Part shown: piece after piece, positions 60,655 to 64,000 of the stretch | Layout: every line of letters starts with the position of its first letter | Numbering within the stretch: position 1 is the stretch's first letter | Program-made: the position numbers and the translations under genes | Assembly (NCBI GenBank): GCA_000507305.1 | Contig: DF239042.1 | Location: 289,827-353,826, forward strand | Length of the DNA: 64,000 bases | DNA from: Breviolum minutum Mf 1.05b.01 | Lineage: Eukaryota > Sar > Dinophyceae > Suessiales > Symbiodiniaceae | Direction of reading: 5' to 3' | Notes under the pieces: model-generated | Databases searched by the model: none | The model's input: the letters and a program-made list of their open reading frames with translations, nothing else | What the model was told of the DNA's origin: nothing

Positions 60655-60990
60655 TGCGTATTTCCTCTTCAATTCCCGAATTGAAGATGGTGTTAACTGT
60701 TTCCCAGCTGATTCTGACGAACAAAATGCACGCCATGGTCCTCCACCTCCAGTTCTTTTGACAGGTCTTGGTCCCTGCAATGGTTCTTCCTGCTGTTGCT
60801 GCTGCTCCTCATCTCTTTGCTGTTGCTGTTGTATTCGTCCTTCAAAGTCTTTGACATGTCCATGATGAGCCGCAACAAAGCGACACACAGATTTTGCTGA
60901 GACTTGAGCTAGGGTGGGCATGTGCCCTCTGCCTCTCTGCTTTGTGAATTCCCTGATCGAGGAGTGTCCTGCTTCAATTCCACTAATATC
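60655..60990 (-). CDS. Large right-hand gene: glutamine-rich exon (112 codons)
   Basis: The acceptor CCAACTAAG is followed by DISGIEAGHSSIREFTKQRG. A poly-Gln/Glu segment (QQQQQRDEEQQQQQEE) lies in the middle. The proposed donor is GCA|GTTTCT. Phase 0 at both ends. Function unknown. Confidence 0.55.
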
Positions 60991-61503
60991 CTTAGTTGGC
61001 AGGACCAAAACTAAAACTAAAACTATTTACTATTTATTAATTGTACGATATGACATATGACATATGATCATCAGATTTATCGATAGGTCAGATAAGACAA
61101 TAAATCAATAGCGATATCAGATATCAAGATATAAATATATCACAATTTCAATGTGACTATTGATGACCAGTGATCCCCGTTAAGCCAAATTACATTTGAT
61201 TTGATATGTCATCAAGTAAGTTATAGTAATAGTCTAGAGTCTAGAGTATATAGTAACTAATATCATCAAATCAAAAGCCATTTGCTCCACAGAACAAGCA
61301 TTGTATGAGCACCCTGCAACAGTACATGACATACATACATATGACATGAATGAATCTAATCATTTAATCAAATCTAGTCACATTGCCACATTGCAAACAT
61401 GGCGTCAACAAACGAAAAAACATAATTAATAAATCAAAGTCAAATCAAATCAAAATCAACTAGTTTTCAAATGGGACTCCAGCTCTGCTTCGTGGGCTAC
61501 TGC

Positions 61504-62133
61504 CTGAAGGAATGCAAGTGCTTGGGGCGACCTTCCATCCTGCACCTTTGGGAACATGTCAAAGAAGTGACGAGCAAAAGCATCTCGGAGGCAGTGGGGT
61601 TCCTGGTAAACTGCTGCTGCATGCGCTTCCCCCAAAAGAATTCTGAACACCAAGATTGGAAATGTTTCGTGAGACTCCTTCACAGTCGCCTGCACGTTGC
61701 ACAAAAATCCAGAGAAGCACCGAAAAAGCATTGATCTCGCCCGAAGTGTGTGGTAGTCGGTGTCCAGTTCAATTGGAAAGTGAATCATGGCTTTTCCCAC
61801 ATCTGACCAACATTGCTTCAGCAAAGTCCCTGCTGCTGCTTCTAAGATGCGATATGTTCGCTCCTTACCAGAAGCAGCCCTCCTCCTTTGCAAAAGCTCA
61901 AAGTCCTGAGCAGCGTTTTCAAGACCTGAGTAGAGCAAATTCATCGCTGGCTCAAGCACCAAAGAGAAAGCCACTAGTCGTACAGTAAGATCGCCCACAC
62001 ACACGAACAAACCTGCTTTCTTCTTTCTCTCCCTTGCCAATTTGTGCCAATCACTGCTGTCTGCCCCATCACCCTCCTCAACTTCTGGCACTGCTGCTGC
62101 CTCTTCAACCCCGACTTTCTTGGCCTCCAAGTC
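61504..62133 (-). CDS. Large right-hand gene: exon of 210 codons
   Basis: The acceptor ACTACCACCAG is followed by DLEAKKVGVEEAAAVPEVEE. A helical domain follows (LARERKKKAGLFVCVGDLTV; YRILEAAAGTLLKQCWSDVG). The GC donor CAG|GCAGTA gives 210 whole codons in phase 0. If it is not used, the frame continues 17 codons to a TAG at 61456. No known family was recognised. Confidence 0.6.
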
Positions 62134-62553
62134 CTGGTGGTAGTATGGTTTTGATTTCGTGGTTTGGGTGGGGCAGGGACGAGAGTCATAGTTAGTTAGA
62201 GTTATAGTGCTTTGTCAATGTCTATGTCTATGTCTATGTCTGAGTCTATGTTATTCTATGCTTATGACATATGACTTATGTCAATTATGATGTCAGGTAC
62301 AGGTACAGGTACCAGGTGCTAAGGTACTACCTTTGGACCTATGGACCTATTGATTACGTAGCTGAAAAAGCCCTCCGCACTACCGGACCGTACCCAAACA
62401 AGAGCAGCAGCAGCATTGATTGCCAAGACTGCCAAGACAAAATTGACAAATTGACAAATCTTGTTAAAACCAACAAAATTGATGATGAAACGACAAACCT
62501 CAAACTGAAACTGAAAATGCACTCAACACACACGCACACGACATGGCCCTGTC

Positions 62554-63999
62554 CTTTGGGAGCAGGTTGGCAAACTGCATCATGTCAGAATCTTCAAGGC
62601 CGCCGACAGGTTGCAGCTGTTGTGGCACGTATCTTCTGGGATGATAGACCTTGGGCGATCCACACTTAAATACCTCAAGATGATCCGTGGCAGCAACTGC
62701 CAGTGGCAATGTAAAAGGGCGCACCAAGAAACTGCAGATGAGCTTCCAGTCCATGACTTGCGTGACAGCACTGGCAGCTTACATGGGAGCAGTGCCCACG
62801 TAAGAAACCGTTTCAACAAATATTTGGTTCTCTCAGCAGAGTCGCAACATCCGAACGGACAGAAGTGGCATATATCAGTTTTTGTGATGTCGCTGTTTGC
62901 CAATGCCTGAATGATGAAGCGTCTCTGACGAAGTTTTGATTGGAATCTTCGACGCGGATCATTGTGCAAAGGGCAGCACATGTTTAGAACAGCAATCCTG
63001 TGTTGCAAAACATGCCCTCCTGGTGGACTGTCATATATGATGGTCAGTTCTTGATCGAAGATGTCCTGCAAAATGGAGCGCATCGCACTCAAGCTGCCTC
63101 CTGCTTCAAGGGCCAAGCCTAAATTCACTAGTCCACTCGCTGTGTCGTCGAGGATCTGAAAACCTTTCTTCATTGACCCTGCAATCTTGTGAATATCGCA
63201 GGTGAGAACTGTTGAAACTTCACCTGTCAAAGTCTGAATGTAACGTTCAGCCTTTATATTGGAACCAAACCTATCGACGCATGCCATACGAATCTTGGAA
63301 GGAAAACACTCAAGAAAGGATCCATACTCTGGTACTCTGTTTGTGCCTGATGTCAAACAACATGCCAAACACTCGGCAGTGTTTCGTTCCAGTGCGTTGA
63401 GGGGAAGTGGGACATGGACTGAAATCATCCGGTACTTTCCTGCAGTTGGTTCGTAAATCAGAAAGGAAAGCTCCCAATCGACCCGAAATATTTTGGCAAA
63501 CCTGTAGTCATCTTCACCACTCATTCCAGGTGCAGTGGATGAAGATGTCACATCGCCCCGTGATGACAAAAATTGATTGTACTCAGATATCTTCATTCGA
63601 AGAGGTGTTTCGTCGTACCGAAACTTGTTGATTACCACCACAGGTTTCACAATGTTCAATCGAAATAATTGCTTCATGCTAGTCAGAAGGGTACCGAGCA
63701 TCCAACAACATCCTTGCAACATCAGGCAAGCAGCACACAACAATGTTCTTGAGATTGTGTGTGGGGCAAGTTTGTTGTCTTCTCCAACTGCCGCAAAAGA
63801 CTTGATTGTTGACTTCCACACATATTCATCAATGACAACTTTGGCTGTATGCTCATACTTCTTATCCCGTTTGTTCTGAGACTGTGAGCCTGTAGCAACA
63901 CACTGTAGATATCGTTGAAATGCTGTTTGTTGCAAGATGCTTCCCATCAATTGCAAGAAGCCTGGATCACCAAAGGCATGTGTCAAAGGCCTTTGAACT
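62554..63999 (-). CDS. Large right-hand gene: transposase-like (possible RNase H-fold) exon, open at the window edge
   Basis: The frame is open to the right edge, so the true 5' end lies outside. From 63986: a basic N-terminal part, then KPVVVINKFRYDETPLRM (Asp about residue 125), RMACVDRFGSNIKAERYIQ (Asp about 238), LTCDIHKIAGSMKK (Asp about 264, His about 266) and a Cys-rich knuckle CHFCPFGCC (about 373). A beta-strand ending in Asp, a second Asp followed by a Ser-Asn, and a later His match the layout of DDE/hAT-like transposases. The third acidic residue is not certain. I recall similar RYDE and DRFxxNxKAE proteins in dinoflagellate genomes as an abundant uncharacterised family (unchecked). 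After about 62780 the coding frame shifts by one to continue QVMDWKLICSFLVRPFTLPL, ending at AAG|GACAGG (62554). Confidence 0.55.
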
Positions 64000-64000
64000 T

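Overview
The window looks like nuclear DNA from a dinoflagellate, most likely of the Symbiodiniaceae or a related lineage. The genes are cut into many short exons. Many introns begin with GC or GA instead of GT but still end in AG, and exon junctions carry the AG|G pattern known from dinoflagellates. A mitochondrial ATP synthase c-subunit is nuclear-encoded and tandemly duplicated. Most recognisable genes lie on the minus strand, as expected for dinoflagellate unidirectional gene clusters. Exon models were built by hand from reading frames, splice sites and phase matching; no database search was possible.

Left part (1 to about 42.2 kb). This part has short exons (23 to 140 nt), long introns rich in A/T and C homopolymer runs, and many small inverted-repeat elements. 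It contains two tandem copies of a six-exon mitochondrial ATP synthase subunit c gene (666-5816 and 7522-11585), with an inverted-repeat-flanked element nested in an intron of copy 1. Next is a many-exon gene encoding a RING-CH-like zinc finger followed by tetratricopeptide repeats (about 14.9-23.8 kb). After that come isolated exons and partial models of unrecognised genes (25.7-27.8 kb, 28.9-30.1 kb, 31.7 kb, 36.5-37.3 kb, all minus strand). One probable multi-pass membrane protein gene lies on the plus strand (38.2-40.8 kb).

Right part (about 42.2-64 kb). The texture changes sharply. Homopolymer runs and the small inverted-repeat elements vanish, exons become long (up to about 1.4 kb), and introns are filled with short tandem repeats. 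A chain of about 17 minus-strand exons can be read, most of them whole codons long (phase 0). They can be read as one giant gene (well over 2,500 codons) or a few adjacent genes. The chain starts beyond the right edge with a region whose Asp/His layout recalls an RNase H-fold (DDE) transposase. It continues through glutamine-rich, acidic and Cys/His segments into a region resembling the C-terminal half of a C5-cytosine methyltransferase, and ends in long helical exons. A transposase-like region and a methyltransferase-like region in one exon chain make this the most interesting candidate system here. Two reading-frame breaks suggest decay, assembly errors or misread introns.

Unassigned stretches are described as such. 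Much of the left part holds no gene I can support.
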